Assembly (NCBI RefSeq): GCF_934230905.1
Contig: NZ_CAKQFJ010000006.1
Coordinates: forward strand, 26,701 to 90,700
From: an uncultured Veillonella sp.
GTDB taxonomy: Bacteria > Bacillota > Negativicutes > Veillonellales > Veillonellaceae
DNA length: 64,000 bases
Direction: 5' to 3'
Under the pieces are notes generated by a model. That model searched no databases and was not told the DNA's origin. It saw only the letters and a list, made by a program, of their open reading frames with translations. The translations under genes were made by a program, and so were the position numbers. Numbering within the stretch: position 1 is the first letter of the stretch; each line of letters begins with the position of its first letter. Shown here piece by piece: positions 62,838 through 64,000 of the stretch.

Positions 62838-63791
62838 TTACGCATTTTCTAATTTCGCTTTATCATCATTCTTGCGACAAATCCCAGCAAAAATAGATCC
62901 TGTAAAATTATGAATAATAGAGAATACAGCACCTGCCACTGCAGCTTGTGGTGTAAAATGTTTCATCGCTAACGATACAGACAATGCAGAGTTTTGCATA
63001 GCTACTTCAATTTGCATAGCACGACGAGATGATACATCGATGTTAAGAATTTTACAAATAAAGAATGTAACAACGTAGCCACTCAAGTTTTGTACTAAAC
63101 AAGCTACAAAAATGATGAGACCTGTTTCAGCAATTTGTTTTTGATTAACCGCTGTTACTGCTGCCAAAATAAGTAATACAGCAATGGCTGCTATGGTAGG
63201 ACATACAGATTTAACAGGTTCAATTTTAGCTCCAATAAAGTAATTCAATACAATACCTAAAATAATTGGAACCAATACGATTTTAACGATGGATATAAAC
63301 ATCGGCATAAATTGAATTTCAATGGATGATGTAGCACCTGCGTACAATACTACGAATAATGGTGTTAAAATTGGAGCCAACAAGGTAGATACAGTTGTAG
63401 CAGATACAGACAATGGCACATTGCCATTAGCGAGGAATGTCATTACATTAGAAGCCGTACCACCTGGACATGCACCTAACAAGATGAAACCAATACCAAT
63501 TTCTGGCGGAAAGTTAAAAATAAGAGCTACTAAAAAACCTGCTAAAGGCATCCATAAAAATTGAATAAATGATACAAGAATAACCTTCATTGGTTGTTTG
63601 AATACATCAAGGAATACTTGTGCTGTTAACGTTAAACCCATGGCAAACATAACAAATTGTAACATATATGCCACATATGGCGTCATCCATGCAAAAAATG
63701 TCGGTAGCAAATAAGCTAATACGGCCATCAATAAAACTATCCAAGATAGATAGCTATTGAAGAGATGGTTAATAGATCGAATTAAACTCAT
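62838..63791 (-). CDS. Bile acid:sodium symporter (BASS) family transporter
   Basis: This 317-residue protein has nine or ten membrane segments. BASS signatures are present: G-L-T-L-T-A-Q-V-F near residue 50, I-G-F-I-L-L-G-A-C-P-G-G-T-A-S-N-V-M-T (about 98-116) and E-V-A-M-Q-N-S-A-L (about 268). The family moves organic anions (bile acids, pyruvate, pantoate and others) with Na; the substrate here cannot be read. The start at 63791 is the best of three closely spaced ATGs. It stands alone. Confidence 0.9.
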   Translation of the reverse strand: MSLIRSINHLFNSYLSWIVLLMAVLAYLLPTFFAWMTPYVAYMLQFVMFAMGLTLTAQVFLDVFKQPMKVILVSFIQFLWMPLAGFLVALIFNFPPEIGIGFILLGACPGGTASNVMTFLANGNVPLSVSATTVSTLLAPILTPLFVVLYAGATSSIEIQFMPMFISIVKIVLVPIILGIVLNYFIGAKIEPVKSVCPTIAAIAVLLILAAVTAVNQKQIAETGLIIFVACLVQNLSGYVVTFFICKILNIDVSSRRAMQIEVAMQNSALSVSLAMKHFTPQAAVAGAVFSIIHNFTGSIFAGICRKNDDKAKLENA

Positions 63792-63865
63792 CAAAACACT
63801 CACTTTCATAAAAATCAAAATAAAATACGCCGATAATTATAGCAAATCTGTACATTATATACAAC

Positions 63866-63898
63866 AAAGGCCCTCACACCATAGGTATGAGAGCCTTT
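63866..63898 (-). terminator. Rho-independent terminator after the gene at the right edge
   Basis: AAAGGC and GCCTTT outer arms with inner TCATACC/GGTGTGA (minus-strand sense) follow the stop at 63910 by about 12 bases. Confidence 0.75.
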
Positions 63899-63909
63899 CA
63901 ATAGTTCTA

Positions 63910-64000
63910 TTATTTAGTTAAAACACCTACATTGTCTAAATGATGTAAGCATTTTTCTTTACCAAGCAATGTAACGATATTGTTTAAGTCAGGACCATGC
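63910..64000 (-). CDS. Unidentified gene, C-terminal 29 codons only
   Basis: An open frame enters from the right edge and ends with TAA at 63910-63912. The visible residues (G-P-D-L-N-N-I-V-T-L-L-G-K-E-K-C-L-H-H-L-D-N-V) look like a soluble helical C-terminus. Too little is present to name it. The terminator directly downstream supports a real gene end. Confidence 0.5.
   Translation of the reverse strand, partial: HGPDLNNIVTLLGKEKCLHHLDNVGVLTK

Noticed and set aside
1..64000. CRISPR array, rRNA or tRNA genes, and insertion sequences
   Set aside because: No regularly spaced direct repeats, no tRNA cloverleaf outside the tmRNA, no rRNA segments and no transposase-like protein were found by reading; a dedicated scan was not possible.

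Overview
The window looks like chromosomal DNA from a Veillonella-like member of the Negativicutes. The DNA is AT-rich and the gene content is Firmicutes-type: a PcrA helicase, GatCAB, glyQS and cysS with T-box leaders, SigH, RbgA and Mini-III. These sit beside genes expected in a diderm: an AcrB-type RND pump with a lipoprotein adaptor, and Lgt. The genus is inferred from gene content and style, since no 16S rRNA gene is present. Almost all genes lie on the minus strand; only an M29 aminopeptidase and lgt are on the plus strand.

Layout. 1-1.4 kb: competence genes comEC (partial) and comEA. 1.4-8.5 kb: M29 aminopeptidase, dCMP deaminase, leuS, a secreted GH18 protein and lgt. 8.6-15.3 kb: yraN-comM-dprA-topA-trmFO, with overlapping genes. 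15.4-17.7 kb: rplS and rbgA-rnhB. 17.8-21.6 kb: a MarR regulator and glyQ-glyS behind a glycine T-box. 21.6-26.4 kb: a very AT-rich cluster of seven uncharacterised genes. Two of them are DUF805-like membrane proteins and two are paralogous acidic soluble proteins. This is the least explained part of the window. 26.6-30.7 kb: the nickel-pincer lactate racemase operon larE-larB-larC-larA. 31-38.6 kb: phoH-ybeY-era-CNNM-recO and two radical SAM genes. 38.7-47.2 kb: gatCAB, ligA, pcrA and a family II pyrophosphatase. 47.4-51.8 kb: an RND efflux adaptor and transporter. 52-54.9 kb: tmRNA and a biotin operon (ECF-type S component, bioW, bioF) with two candidate BirA operators on its promoter. 54.9-59.2 kb: sigH-secG, then rnr-smpB plus a small glucosaminidase-like gene. 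59.3-62.8 kb: cysS (cysteine T-box), Mini-III, rlmB and a Rae1/YacP-like NYN protein. 62.8-64 kb: a BASS-family transporter and the 3' end of an unidentified gene.

Themes. Natural transformation functions are spread through the window (comEC, comEA, dCMP deaminase, dprA, comM, and sigH as a possible regulator). The trans-translation parts ssrA, smpB and rnr lie within 6 kb of each other. Regulation by RNA and repressor sites is unusually readable: two T-boxes with legible specifier codons, a probable L19 leader, many Rho-independent terminators and several near-consensus sigma-A promoters. All functional calls come from reading motifs by eye; no database search was run.
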